From positions 126,074,068 to 126,138,067 of the forward strand of contig OZ020267.1 in the NCBI GenBank assembly GCA_963971225.1: a stretch of DNA of 64,000 nucleotides, written 5' to 3'. Below the pieces are notes generated by a model, which did no database searches, was not told the origin of the DNA, and saw only the letters and a program-made list of their open reading frames with translations. Made by a program: the position numbers and the translations under genes. The DNA is from Melieria omissa. Lineage: Eukaryota; Arthropoda; Insecta; Diptera; Ulidiidae. Below, in pieces: positions 1-10,276 of this stretch. Within the stretch, counting starts at the first letter, position 1, and every line of letters begins with the position of its first letter.

Positions 1-535
1 GGAAAGAATTGCGGAGCAAACGGAGCAAACAAGCGGCGACTTACTTACATTTGCCAAAAAGTTCTTAAAAAATAACATAAAGGTCTGGAACTTCAGAATC
101 TTGGTACCACCATGGACCACTACTTGGTCTATGTGAGAACCCTTGGGACAGACAACCTAGCCTAACCCTTATCACCTGGTGGCCATACCATCCCCGTAGC
201 CAATCTGGTCCACGGGTGACCGAATCTGATAGGTTTGCAAAACATTTCAGAGAAACATTTATGGTAATTTGTCGGACTCTCTATGGTATTTTTCGTACCG
301 TTTCAGCATTGTGTGCGACCAAAGACTATGTTGTGATCATAATTCTGAGAGGTTTGACTCCGATTGGGCAGCTTTTCTCTTTACTTATATGTAGGAGCAA
401 AGTATTAGTAAGTTTTTATCATTGGATTTAGACATTTTTTGTAGGCCATTTCTAAATTTATATTTCCAAAAGCCGCCTTTGTTTTTTTTGTGACTCGAAC
501 AAACGCGCAGCGGATGACCCCTATTAATGCTAAGG
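1..535. other. Unassigned AT-rich DNA
   Basis: I see no coding signal or terminal repeat here. The run CCTAGCCTAACCCTT near position 150 resembles the 3' tails of some LINE copies further along the window, so part of it may be old repeat, but no element can be defined. Confidence 0.3.
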
Positions 536-1012
536 TTAGGAGATAGGATTTTGAGAGAAGTGGTTATGGACTCTTGACTTGAACCCATCGAGATCATAAG
601 TGTTGGGGAAAATATCCGCTGTGAGACCATTCCACAACCGCGATGTCCGGGCCAGAAACGAACCCTCTCTGTAGTGCGTAGTGCGCTGAATCATCGTTTC
701 AACGTGGAATGCATGGGCGCCAGTCTTCAAACGGGTTGCCCGAGAGAATATCCGGAGTGATGGCATCAAGCTGCTCATCTCCGCAGAGCAATTACCGAAA
801 AAGTATCGGTAAAATAACACCACACATGCCACGTTTCGACGATGTTCTATGGAGTCAATGGAGCTGGATACCCTACTGTCCCCTATAAGCTTGATCGCAC
901 GGTTTTGCACCCGGTCCAGGAGCTCCAAATGGGTTTTTGAAGCCCCCGCCCATATGTGCAAGTTAAACTCCATTTTAGGTCGGATAAAGGTGGTGTAAAT
1001 AATGGGTAATTC
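536..1012 (-). pseudogene. CR1-like non-LTR retrotransposon, C-terminal end of the reverse transcriptase protein
   Basis: An open frame on the minus strand reads through the region after the RT catalytic core. It contains IYTTFIRPKMEFNLHIWAGA, then LELLDRVQNRAIKLIGD and SSIDSIEHRRNVACVVLFYR, and ends at a stop codon at 536. This block is typical of the C-terminal end of CR1/Rex-type LINE proteins. The catalytic RT motifs and the endonuclease are absent, so the copy is heavily 5'-truncated, as LINE insertions usually are. It keeps an open frame of about 155 codons, so it is not very old. The frame continues to 1057, but the residues before IIYTTF come from the neighbouring SINE-like repeat. 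Family assignment is from recognition of the block, not from a search. Confidence 0.75.
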
Positions 1013-1300
1013 CAGAGGTCGTGGGTTGGATGCCACTCTGGCATGGGCTTCGCGCACTTTCCTTCATTTCACATTTTTCCTTCTTTCTAACTCTTCTCAT
1101 CTCATCCATATTTCTCGTAAAATCTTTCGCCTTTGGACAAGCCTTCCACTTTCATCTTTCCTTTCGAGTTAAACCAGTTATGATGAATAGCTCGCAGCAG
1201 GCTTTCATATCCAGTGGTCAAACTAGCGCAACAACAACACCGCCAGTACCAAACTTTGTCGAACTATCGGAAACATGTTACAGCATTTACCGCATCTAAA
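1013..1300 (+). repeat. SINE-like dispersed repeat (family 2), 5'-truncated copy
   Basis: Begins with AGAGGTCGTGGGTTGGATG and continues through a pyrimidine-rich stretch (TTCCTTCTTTCTAA, then CTCATCTCATC, then CTTTGGACAAGCC) to a segment holding GATGAATAGCTCGCAGCAG. The same order of words occurs at 41190-41665, so this is a second copy of one family. The GGTTGGATG word resembles a tRNA-type box B. It abuts the truncated 5' end of the minus-strand CR1-like fragment. Confidence 0.5.
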
Positions 1301-1649
1301 ATAAACTCATGAAAGAAACATATATCTGTGGTTTCCAACAATCTATCTAGAAGCAACTGGTACACAGGATCTACTCTACGCAACCAAGTAACAAACCTTC
1401 ACCATACGAAGATATTTTTCCTAAGAGACCACAGATCGTAGTTTCACCTAGGTCTGCTAGTGATTGGCTAATCACCCACAGAGCAGAAATTCAATTGATG
1501 TAACCAGCGCAAGACATCAGCATTGTTGAGGTCCTATTTTTTTAATTCTACCTCAATCTGTAACTTGGCTAATGATTCCAATTTCTTACGCCTTATTAAC
1601 TTAACTGACTATAACAACTCGATAGCATGTTACTGCCTGCCGAAAAAAC

Positions 1650-2400
1650 AGCTCAGCTTTGTGCGCGTCTTCCCCTGTAGATCACACTAAGAGATCATAG
1701 GACGTCTTTGGTCTTTCCTCCAGAGACACGGTCTCCCTCTTCACTGTCGATCTTCAACTATCGCATCGAACACTTTTTTCACAAGCCAGCGTAACCGCTC
1801 GATGTCTATTCGCTGTGCTACGTCAACGTCTTTCGAGAACTCATAAAACTTGGTTCGTGTATCATAGTCGATGCCAATATAAACAGGGCCGACGATTTTG
1901 CGATGTAACTTCATCTCGAACATCCCAAAGGCAGCTAAGTCGCTTCGTGTCAATGTCCGTAAGGGAGAATAAGGATCCCATAGAGTGTAAATTTTGTCGG
2001 TCGAAAGAGGTCAATTGCTATTCAGTTGCCCACCATGATCGTAGTAGCCCTGTTTTCAAGAGTAATCCTTCACTTTATCTCCAGGCTAAACTCATTGCTG
2101 CTGTGTATGCCGGTGCCGAAGTAGAAGAATTCTTTGACAACTCCAAAAGTTTATCTGTGAGACTCTAGCCGCTGCGAGTGCCTGCGTGTAGACAGCATAT
2201 ATGTACATACTTCGTCTTGCCCTCATTTACCCCCGGACCCATTTTGGCAGATTCTCTTTCGATTGCCGCAAAGGCAGTGGAGACATCTTTCTTGTTACGC
2301 CCGATGACGTCAATATTATTGGCGTTGGCACAGAGGTGGACTTTGCGCAGAACTTTCTACCTGGTGAATTTTATGAGCTCATATGACAGTCTTCACCTTG
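1650..2400 (-). pseudogene. RTE-like non-LTR retrotransposon, end of RT domain to C-terminus
   Basis: Read on the minus strand through several frame changes, the region gives NANNIDVIGRNKKDVSTAF followed by AAIERESAKMGPGVNEGKTK, then VVKEFFYFGTGIHSSN, then LHRKIVGPVYIGIDYDTRTK and DVDVAQRIDIERLRWL, and finally VFDAIVEDRQ and YRGRRAQS. This is the standard order of the last part of RTE-like LINE proteins: the RT catalytic loop (normally YADD, here decayed to NANN), the VKEF-YLGT block, and the C-terminal RINIQRLRWLGH region. Frameshifts and stops show it is dead. The plus-strand ORFs at 1815-2168 and 2178-2405 are antisense shadows of it. Confidence 0.7.
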
Positions 2401-2775
2401 GCTGAAGCCTTTAACCATATCGAATTGGTCGGAGAGTTACCTTTCATTTAAATGGCGCCTCTCGTCCAGTAATGTCTGCCGTAGCTGTGAAGATGAAGAA
2501 GAAGTAGAAACGATACAACACTTCCTGTGCCACCGCCCGGCTCTGCAGGAACGTCGAGATTGCACCTCGGGGTCAAGATTCCTAACAAACCTGGCTTGCA
2601 CGGCAAAAGTTAAAATCTCGAATATGCTCTCCTTTCTTCAAACTGGTTTCTCCCTGACTGAGACTGTTTGTTAGCTCCAGAAAACCATAAGAAGGGATTC
2701 ACAATGGGTTATTTTGGCCTCCGAGTGGAAGTGCGGTTCTGCCGCACACAGCCTTCCCTACCTAACCTAAGCTAA
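2401..2775 (+). pseudogene. RNase H-type LINE, C-terminal Cys/His motif and 3' end
   Basis: The frame from about 2455 reads WRLSSSNVCRSCEDEEEVET, then IQHFLCHRPALQERR, and ends SFLQTGFSLTETVC with a stop at 2674. CRSC...IQHFLCH is the CCHC-like motif after the RNase H domain in Jockey/I-group LINEs. The 3' UTR then runs through a stretch containing TTCACAATGGGTTATTTTGG and CTTCCCTACCTAACCTAA. The same 3' end, in the opposite orientation, is at 31690-31925, so both are copies of one family. Confidence 0.7.
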
Positions 2776-3235
2776 GGGGTACCAAGTTTAATTTGACAAT
2801 GTGTCATATAGGCGATTCCTTATCGGATTTTCGAATGCTCACTTCTAAACGATAGAGACATGGTGAGCATAGATTTAACTCTCGTAGGTCTTCTAGAGGA
2901 TTTGGAGTTATGTGAATATCTGACAGGTCTTTCCTTGTTGGCCAACAGGCACTCAGTTGTTTTTTTCTATTACACACTACTGCCTTCCGACATTAGTCTC
3001 ATGTTTTCTTAGGTGCCAGCGGTATTTCGCTAGAAGTTCTTTATATGTCATAGGGTTTTAAGTTAACCAAAGAGGCGACTATAACAATTTTTGAATGAAA
3101 GTGAAAGTATCACAGAAGTTGTTTTTCTTACTTTCTGAACTGTCATCCTGTTTGTCGTTGGTTAGAATTTAATTTGACTTGAACAAATTTTCAGCATCAG
3201 GCTTATCGAATTTAGTCTGAGACTCGAATTCAATT

Positions 3236-3690
3236 CATGTGAGGATAGCTTAGGAAGTGGCTGCCTGGGCATGAGACTTGTCGAAGAACACGCTTAGGCC
3301 GCAAAAAGGGCCCATTGTGATATCACAAAGAAAAAGTGATCTTACTGCAAGTCGATTTGTTTTGTGCATACAACCTAACAAGTTCCTTAAGTTGACTGAT
3401 CTAAGGTTATCCAAGTCGTTGAATAAAAGAGAGCCTAGAGATTTCCAGCTTCGTATGGAGAGAGAGCCGTGCATTCTACCACTGCGGCAGGCCAATCACC
3501 TACGCTGGCAGAACAACACAACTGACTAACGTAACCAACACAAGGCAAAGCCTCAGATAGAGCCCAGAAATGTGTAAGATGGAAAAGTCTTGAGGAGGCC
3601 CTATGCTCCAGAGAGGACTGAACAAGTAACAAAAATAGAGAGATCTGGAAAGTGACAGCGAAAGTGACCTGTTGCACCAACCATTTTTTT
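3236..3690. repeat. Dispersed repeat of unknown class
   Basis: Holds the block CACGCTTAGGCC...CCCATTGTGATATCACAAAG. Related blocks recur at about 15375-15415 and 63895-63930. Short open frames on both strands (3250-3495, 3278-3529) show no recognisable domain. It is probably the non-coding part of a retroelement, but which one cannot be said from the sequence. Confidence 0.4.
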
Positions 3691-3758
3691 AGTCGCTTCT
3701 CTAATGGTTTTCTTTCTATGGTTTATGGTTTTCTTTCTTTCTTCCATATCATTCTCAG

Positions 3759-5550
3759 TACTTGTCCTTTGTTGTGACCCCCCAGCGCGCTATGCTTCCA
3801 AAGTATTCGCAATCAAATGCATGTTAAATATTTGTTGAAACTCTAAAAACAAAAATATGTAAATTCAAAATATTAGTAATAATACTTGTCTGAGTGATTA
3901 AAGATTTGTGTAAATAGTTAAGATTGACAAAAACAACTTGCAAGTAAATACCAACAAGTACTATGACAAAACAAAGGTCACCAAAAATTAGGAAAACTAA
4001 AACAACAACATATACTATACTATAGCATCTAATGAGACAAAAGAAATACACAAATACTGTTGGAAGTGAAACAAGTCTTAAACTTAACAAAAACATATCG
4101 TAAATTTTATGAATTGCCAAAGTTTTTACTTATACGAAAACAAAAGTATATTAACGAAAATAGTAATGCGAACATTTTTTGCCGTAGTCTAATAATATTT
4201 GTATTTTTGGAACAAAATTTAATTTCGAGTAAATTTACTCGTTTATGAGCCAAACGAAAATATCAATTTTTGATCATTATATAAAAAAAAATTAAGGAAG
4301 CAAAACAGCAAACTTAAGGTGAACTATTATGGTCATAAGTCAGGCTATGCATTTGATAAGTTCGTTGTCGTGAATATGATTGTAAATTGTTTTCGAGTGC
4401 ATTTTTGTAACGGTACTAAAACATTCCACAAAAAAATTTTGCCCAAACAGCAAATTCACAACAACAAAAAATTACTAAATTGGCCATTTTTATAAATGAA
4501 AATTTGAATTGTGTAAAAACAGTCGAGAAAGCGTGTCAGGGACAGTAAAATTTTAGATGACATGTTGGCGTTTTTAGTAAAACCAAATTTAATTTCCATG
4601 AACAAAAAGTTTTTCAAACAGTTCTGTTCAAACATTTTTTTTAGATTTTTTAAATAACTACAATTTTAAAGTATTTCCGGTTTTTGAAACCATTTTACGT
4701 TTCCTACACGCCAACATTTCACTCGAGTCTTTGTAAATATTATCGAAAAAAAAAACAAAAAAATTAATCAAGTTTGCTTAACACTAACCACTCGTAAAAA
4801 GCTATCAAAATTCAATTCTACTCAATTTAGATTAAAACTCAGCATTGTAAATATTACAAATAAAACCAAGTTTACTTGAAATATGTTGCTATACACAAAA
4901 CACAAAAACTTGACATGAAATCGTGTCGAAAAATGCGCCAAATTAACCAAAAAAAAAAAAAATACAAATTTGAACACATAACTAAATAAGTAAAGTCCAC
5001 TTTTTCCATTGTAAAAAAGCAAGATTTTAAAAATTTTTCTGAAAAAATTAAACAAAAATAATATAAAAACAAACGTGTCTCAGCTCAATTAAGCCCCAAA
5101 ACCAAATAATTAATTGAAACATCTAAACTTGTAAGAACTTTGCTAACTGTAACATAAAACTGTGTAACTACCAGATTAATTGCAATTAATTTAAATTATG
5201 AACGCAAACAGATGTGAACAGACCATTAGAGCGCTGTTTGAGCCATTTTTAAAATGAAAAAACAACAAAATTTCTGCCATCTGACTTCAATGAGAATTGT
5301 ATTGTACGTACGTAAAAAATAAGCTCGTTAACTGAAACAAATGCTAAACATGAACATTTCATAACAATTGTAAATATCTACAAAGGTCAGACAACAACAA
5401 CAAAACAAACAAAAAACAAAACATAATAATAACATTATTATTAAAAGCAAATTCAATGTATAACAAAGAGTAATGCCAGAAGAACAACTAAATTAATTGA
5501 AATAATATGATGAATAAAATAAATATTTGTTTGAGAGATAAGTAAAATAA
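3759..5550 (+). CDS. Candidate terminal exon of a host gene: short coding end plus long 3' UTR
   Basis: A long pyrimidine tract (about 3700-3750) ends in ATTCTCAG at 3751-3758, a very good 3' splice site, with CTAAT about 60 nt upstream as a possible branch point. In one frame the exon would encode YLSFVVTPQRAMLPKYSQSN and AC, then TAA at 3825-3827. A second frame also stays open for about 24 codons, so the frame is uncertain. The following ~1.7 kb is AT-rich and free of recognisable transposons, unlike its surroundings. It has four TGTAAATA motifs (3909, 4732, 4846, 5369), the Pumilio-type site common in fly 3' UTRs. It ends with AATAAA at 5513 and 5518 followed by a GT/T-rich tract at 5551-5566. 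I cannot name the gene, and upstream exons would lie outside the window. This is inference from signals only. Confidence 0.35.
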
Positions 5551-5566
5551 TTGTGTGTGTGTTTTC
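5513..5566 (+). terminator. Poly(A) signal with GT-rich downstream element
   Basis: Two overlapping AATAAA hexamers at 5513-5523 are followed about 30 nt later by TTGTGTGTGTGTTTTCTTTC. That is the standard spacing for cleavage near 5535-5550. This is the strongest 3'-end signal I saw in the window. Confidence 0.5.
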
Positions 5567-5714
5567 TTTCCTTCACTCTTTTCAATTTCATTTCATTCTA
5601 TTGTCGGCGAAATATTTTCATCTTCTCTTTGTGCATTCAAAAACGAATCAATTTACTTCTTCAAATTAATGAAATGCATTCGGCGTTTTTGTGAAAATAA
5701 ACACAATTTTTTTT

Positions 5715-6699
5715 TTTGTTCAAAACTGTTTTATTTATCCAAATATTGTTGATTCTTTTCAACCTCATTCTGTAATTTTTTGGCTTGAACAATTAATGCT
5801 TTGTTGTAGAATTTTGGGATTTTTCTCTGAAAAACTGATGCACATGTTTTTCGCAGTCTTCTTATGAGGCAAATTTTTTCCCTAGTAACAGAATAAATTC
5901 CTGCATTTTATCTTTGAATCACTGACGTTTTTTGCAATTCTCTTTTGTGTAAAAATTTTTCCCAACAAGAAAGTGTTGGAGAAATGGGATCAAATGCTAA
6001 TCTTCGTAGCCAAAGTTCATTCAGTACTGGGTCAACAAAGATGTTTAAAGTCTTTAAGACACCTTTGCAGTTGATCAGTTAAGTCCTGTTTTTTTAATTT
6101 CTTGCTTCAACTGTATTAATTGCTGGCAGTAGAGCATCCATTCAATCGTTTGGCCGGACAGTAGTAACTCATAGTGGACGATACCTCTGTAGTTTCATCA
6201 AACCGACAGCATTGTCTTCCTTGTTGTCAACCTCGGCTTTCACATCGTTCTTGGAGCTTCACTTTTTTTGTTTATAAGATTCACTTTTCATCACCTGTTA
6301 CCATACATTTTCAAAAAAAGCTTTTTTCTGTTCCATTTCAATAGCGAATCGTATATTAAATTGTTTTCACTTAGTTCATGAGGCAACCAAACATCGAGCT
6401 TGTTTTTGAAACTAATTTTATACAAATGGTACAGTTTTAAATGTTTTGTAGTCTATCAACTCGTAAGCATTGTCCAGGCTGCTTTAATGTCTTCTTAAAC
6501 GTTATCCATAATTTTATAGACATTTTCGGTGATAGATCGACCAGAGCGAGGAACATCATAAATTTCAAAATTCCCAGAACGAAAGCGAGCAAACTTTTTA
6601 AATACCAGAAATCTTTTCAAACGTCTGTGCTGCATTATTTCCTTTGTCAAAGTAAAATTTTAAAGTATAACAAATTATTTCCTCCGAAAAATCACTCAT
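5715..6699 (-). pseudogene. Decayed mariner transposase, cecropia/Hsmar-like type
   Basis: On the minus strand the frame opens with MSDFSEEIICYTLKFYFDKG (start at 6699), the usual N-terminus of the mariner helix-turn-helix domain. It continues through KKFARFRSGNFEIYDVPRSG and LDVWLPHELSENNL, and then a block that includes KPRLTTRKTMLSV and NYRGIVHYELLLSGQTIEWM. The order and spacing match a mariner transposase of about 345 residues. Many stops and frameshifts break it, and the catalytic block near the C-terminus is poorly preserved. I could not define TIRs, so the element ends are approximate. It is too decayed to act and is likely one of the oldest mariners here. Confidence 0.65.
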
Positions 6700-6704
6700 G
6701 TTTG

Positions 6705-8380
6705 CTTTGAAGACCTCAAAAATTGATTGAGAAGATCTGAATATCTAAAGAAACATAATTTAATATGCTTTCAAACTCCAAACAAATACTTCAAAACAGA
6801 AGGTTTTTGTCAAATAGCTTTTAGTTCTTTAAAAATCAACCCTTAATTTAAAAAAATTAGTTCAGATTTGTATATGAAGAACGCAATAAAATGAATAAAC
6901 GAACTTCAAATCTTTTAAACCAAAAATAATGGGAATAATTAAAGTTAAAAATAATTCAACGCGTATTTTTAGTTTTTGAGAATTGACAAAAAATTGGTTT
7001 AGATTTGTTATATCAAAAAAAGTCTAAACCGACTAATATACATATACATACATATTTTCACTGATATTGGTTTCCACTGGGTGATTCACTTATTAACATC
7101 AAATGCTTTCTCGGCGATGAAACGGTCTCTTATTCTAGCAAAGCATTCTGCAAAATAAAAATCTATTTAATAAAATATTCAACGAACTGGAATTTTGATG
7201 ACTAAAAAAGGGTAAGTCAGTACAGAATTTCTAGATAACTTAACGATTTTGGTTCTGTTTTCGTTGCTAAAAGTACTTGAAATGTTCTTGCAGTTTCTTT
7301 GAGAGACTCCAATTATATGGTTACCCACTGTAAGTTGGTTCAAAACACAGCACTGTGTTCCTCATGACTGATCGCTGGCATCTTCTTCAGCTTTGTACAT
7401 TGTAAATTTTTTGCTTAGGTGCATGACAACATTTTTTCACTCAAATACATTCAACAGGTTTTGTAGTTCTCTTGGAGGTCAAGTTTTTGTTAAGATTCGA
7501 TTGTTAAAATCATACAAACAAATAAGTTTCCTTTAAGCATTGTTACTTCCTAATAGCCACCATTGTAGCATTGGCCTTGGATATCTGTTTGGATTGGCTG
7601 TATTGAACATTTCTTGCCTTAACATACTCGTACGTTCAGATTCTTCCAAAAGCTCTTAAAAATTAAAAACAACAAAATTTTGTAAATAAATTTTTTTTTG
7701 GTTTTGAAATTACGATCAAAAATATGGAAAAAGTAGAGTAAAATCTGAAAAAGTGACATGGTACCTGTATCTCACTAACTAGAGCTGCTAGAAAAAATCC
7801 AAGGATAGATTCGAAATTAGCGCACACAAATTAATAAGAAACAGTAGAAAAACTCCATGCAACAGAAAAAAAGTGTTTTTGGTTGTCCTGTGTTACAAAT
7901 TATCCCGATCTGAAATATAAAAATATGAATAAATTTTTAAAAGGAGCAGGTAGTATTTCAATTCGAACGGATTTCGCACCTATAATCATCAACAAATACA
8001 ACCCAGCTTGCAGTTTTTGTCGACATTATTTGGAAATAATTAGGTGAGTGTTTTTTATTAAAATCTGTTTGGGTCAACAAAGGGCTGAAAGAAGCTTGAT
8101 TTATTTTACCCATTGACTTTAGACTTGGAGAAAGTACGCACAATAAGAAATAAGTTTTTCGTATGTCTTTCAGAGTTCAAAAATCAACATCAGATGAGGT
8201 AAAGCTTTGTTAAAAGTTAATGCGAATATACATGACTTAAAATTTGATAAAATCATAAAGTGAGTAAAGATTTTTCGAATGAAATCATACAATTTGTGTG
8301 TGCAAAATTGCAGTTTTCTTTACTACTCAATTTTCTGAATATAACATATACCCGTAAATATAAAAAATATCCAACAAAAT
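6705..8380. other. AT-rich stretch without a supported gene
   Basis: I found no terminal repeats. On the minus strand between about 7080 and 7640 there are coding-like pieces (for example RYPRPMLQWWLLGSNNA and MHLSKKFTMYKAEEDASDQS), separated by stops. They may be an old transposase or gene remnant, but I do not recognise the family. Confidence 0.25.
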
Positions 8381-8956
8381 TTGAACCAATTAAGTACAAT
8401 TTTAACTAATAGAAAACACTGTAATGTAAGTTCGCTTTTCAGTAATGATTCGTTCATCATTAACGATTCCACCTCACAAAGATTTTATGAGCAGAAATAC
8501 GACAGATTCCATACTCGCATCAAAAACAGTCAGAGTATTTTTTGGTTTTTCATTTTGGAACGCAATTTTTATAACAGATTAATGTTAGGGACAGAAGAAT
8601 TTAATAATTTTGATAATAAAAACTTTACGAATTTGAATCTGCATTCATTACCAAAGTACCAAATAAAGAAGACTCATTTCTGCAGCAGATGCCAACAAAA
8701 ACTTACAATCCTCTTGTTCATGAATCGTGCAAACCATTCCAACGTTGTAGTGAAGACCTCTCGCACAATTTTGAAACTCTACACACGATCTGAAAGGGTT
8801 AAGAACGTCAATTTGAAAACTTTAGAAAAGCAGCAACAAAAATCCAATATCTCCTGCATTACTCGAACGGACCTGCCAATGGCTGCGTGCAAATCCAACT
8901 TTCGAGACGCGACAAGACGCCTTCAGGCGCTGCAACTCAAAACGCTACGTGAGTAA
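8381..8956 (+). CDS. Unassigned 191-codon ORF
   Basis: The frame starts MNQLSTILTNRKHCNVSSLF and ends MAACKSNFRDATRRLQALQL plus KTLRE. It is Asn/Lys/Thr-rich, with no signal peptide, membrane segment or motif that I recognise. The first two thirds sit in AT-rich sequence. The last third enters a GC-balanced segment that ends in a perfect splice donor at 8949. The frame is longer than chance would usually allow in such AT-rich DNA, but I see no independent support for coding. It could be a chance frame running into a real exon. Confidence 0.2.
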   Translation: MNQLSTILTNRKHCNVSSLFSNDSFIINDSTSQRFYEQKYDRFHTRIKNSQSIFWFFILERNFYNRLMLGTEEFNNFDNKNFTNLNLHSLPKYQIKKTHFCSRCQQKLTILLFMNRANHSNVVVKTSRTILKLYTRSERVKNVNLKTLEKQQQKSNISCITRTDLPMAACKSNFRDATRRLQALQLKTLRE

Positions 8957-9720
8957 TTTCGCAGCAGTTGCAATGGCCGAGAAGCGAAAAACAGCCAGCC
9001 AGTGCAACAACAACGTCGAATAACTCAACCAATGCAGTGGGCCAAAGAGACAAAAAAACAAAAATCCAATTGTTGACCAACGACCAAAACGTATGAGCGC
9101 AAAAACTAACAGACAAAGCAACAACACGCAGCAATAAAAGTGGACACACTGAAACGCCGAAGCGACATAAAAACCAAAACTGAAACGAGAATGTGAGTTG
9201 AGAGTTGAATGAAGGGGGGAGGCGGTACTGACGCCGTGCAGTGTGAAAGTTAAAGAGCCGCGTGCAAGGACACGTGGCAGAATGTGTGCATTGGCCATTG
9301 GCCGGAACGAGAGCCGGGCGCCAGTGGACATGCCGCCAGGATAACGTCAACTGCTGCGCTGTGCAAAAAACGCTGTGCACTTGAAAGGAGTGAAAACGGA
9401 AAAAAAACGCCAACTAAGTAAGAGCGCCAAATGCTGCCGTTGCTTGCCGCGCTCGACAATTTCAAATGCAAAGGTTGGCGCTGTCGTAGTCGATGTTGCC
9501 CGGAGTGCACGTAGTGTGTCGTCTGTGGCTGGAAATATTGGAGGATAGAAAGACCACTGACGCTGTGACGCTGATTATTTTGCTGTTGATAATGGTGAAA
9601 GGGGGCAGAATGGGGGTGGTGCGGTGCCAGTTGCCGCTCCATTACTCAGGGATCAGCGCTGCGAGTGCACCGCGTGTGTACCTTTGTTGTGCACATATGT
9701 ACTTTCTTTTGTATGTATAG
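8860..9720. other. GC-balanced island with a consensus splice donor
   Basis: Base composition changes sharply from the flanking AT-rich DNA, and no repeat was identified. CTACGTGAGT at 8945-8954 is a perfect 5' splice site on the plus strand. The sequence is rich in CAA and AAC words and nearly free of stops in several frames, which explains the long minus-strand ORFs (8937-9413, 8945-9331, 9250-9642). It resembles a fly 5' UTR exon or regulatory block. No gene can be named. Confidence 0.3.
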
Positions 9721-10040
9721 TATGTATATACATATGTGTGTAAAAAAAGAGACCGAAAAACATAGATACAGCAGCACAAAGTTTTAATTTACAACATGTA
9801 GCAAGAAAGTTTGCACTGCACAATGTGCCAGAAACCTGAGACCGTTGAAAACATTAAAATAAAATTTCTTATGAATTTATTGATTTCGTAATTTGATAGA
9901 TCATGTCTTGATTAGTTTTCATCTTTCAATTGATTTTGTTTTTTGAATTTAAATTGTTTATATTTTTAATTATTATTTTTTTTTTAAACAAAAATGTTTC
10001 CAGAGGAATATTAACTTTCTTTGTAATTTTAATAGAAATA

Positions 10041-10266
10041 CAGTGGTGTCTGGATATAGTGAACCAATTATTGCAAAGGCCTGTTCACAGTATTGAGGTT
10101 GTTCATTATATCACGGTTAACATTTTTGTTCAAAACCTCGTTTTATTTGCTCAAAATATGTACACGTTTTGGTTTTGGCTTGAAAATTTTGTTCCATACT
10201 TAGAGGCTCGATGTCAAATTTGGGTGTTCACTATATCGAGGTGTTCACTATACCCAGACACGACTG
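10041..10266. mobile_element. Pogo/Tigger-like MITE
   Basis: The ends are inverted: CAGTGGTGTCTGGATATAGT at the left, and a right end whose complement starts CAGTCGTGTCTGGGTATAGT. Both then continue GAAC. The CAGTG start and the ATATAGTGAAC words are typical of pogo-group ends. The left flank is TA, while the right flank is AA, so the TA duplication has probably mutated. Near the right end GTTCACTATA is repeated twice. There is no coding capacity. It sits 10 bp from the stop codon of the neighbouring LINE. Confidence 0.6.
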
Positions 10267-10276
10267 AAATTACAAA

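Noticed and set aside
2178..2405. Plus-strand ORFs with GSGDIFLVTPDDVNIIGVGT
   Set aside because: It looked protein-like, but the opposite strand reads as the RT core of an RTE-like LINE (NANNIDVIGRN, AAIERESAKMGP), which joins in order to the downstream pieces.
8937..9642. Overlapping minus-strand ORFs of 128-158 codons
   Set aside because: Two frames are open at once over the same stop-poor, CAA-rich sequence, and the translations (Phe/Leu/Cys/Trp-rich) look like reverse reading of that bias.
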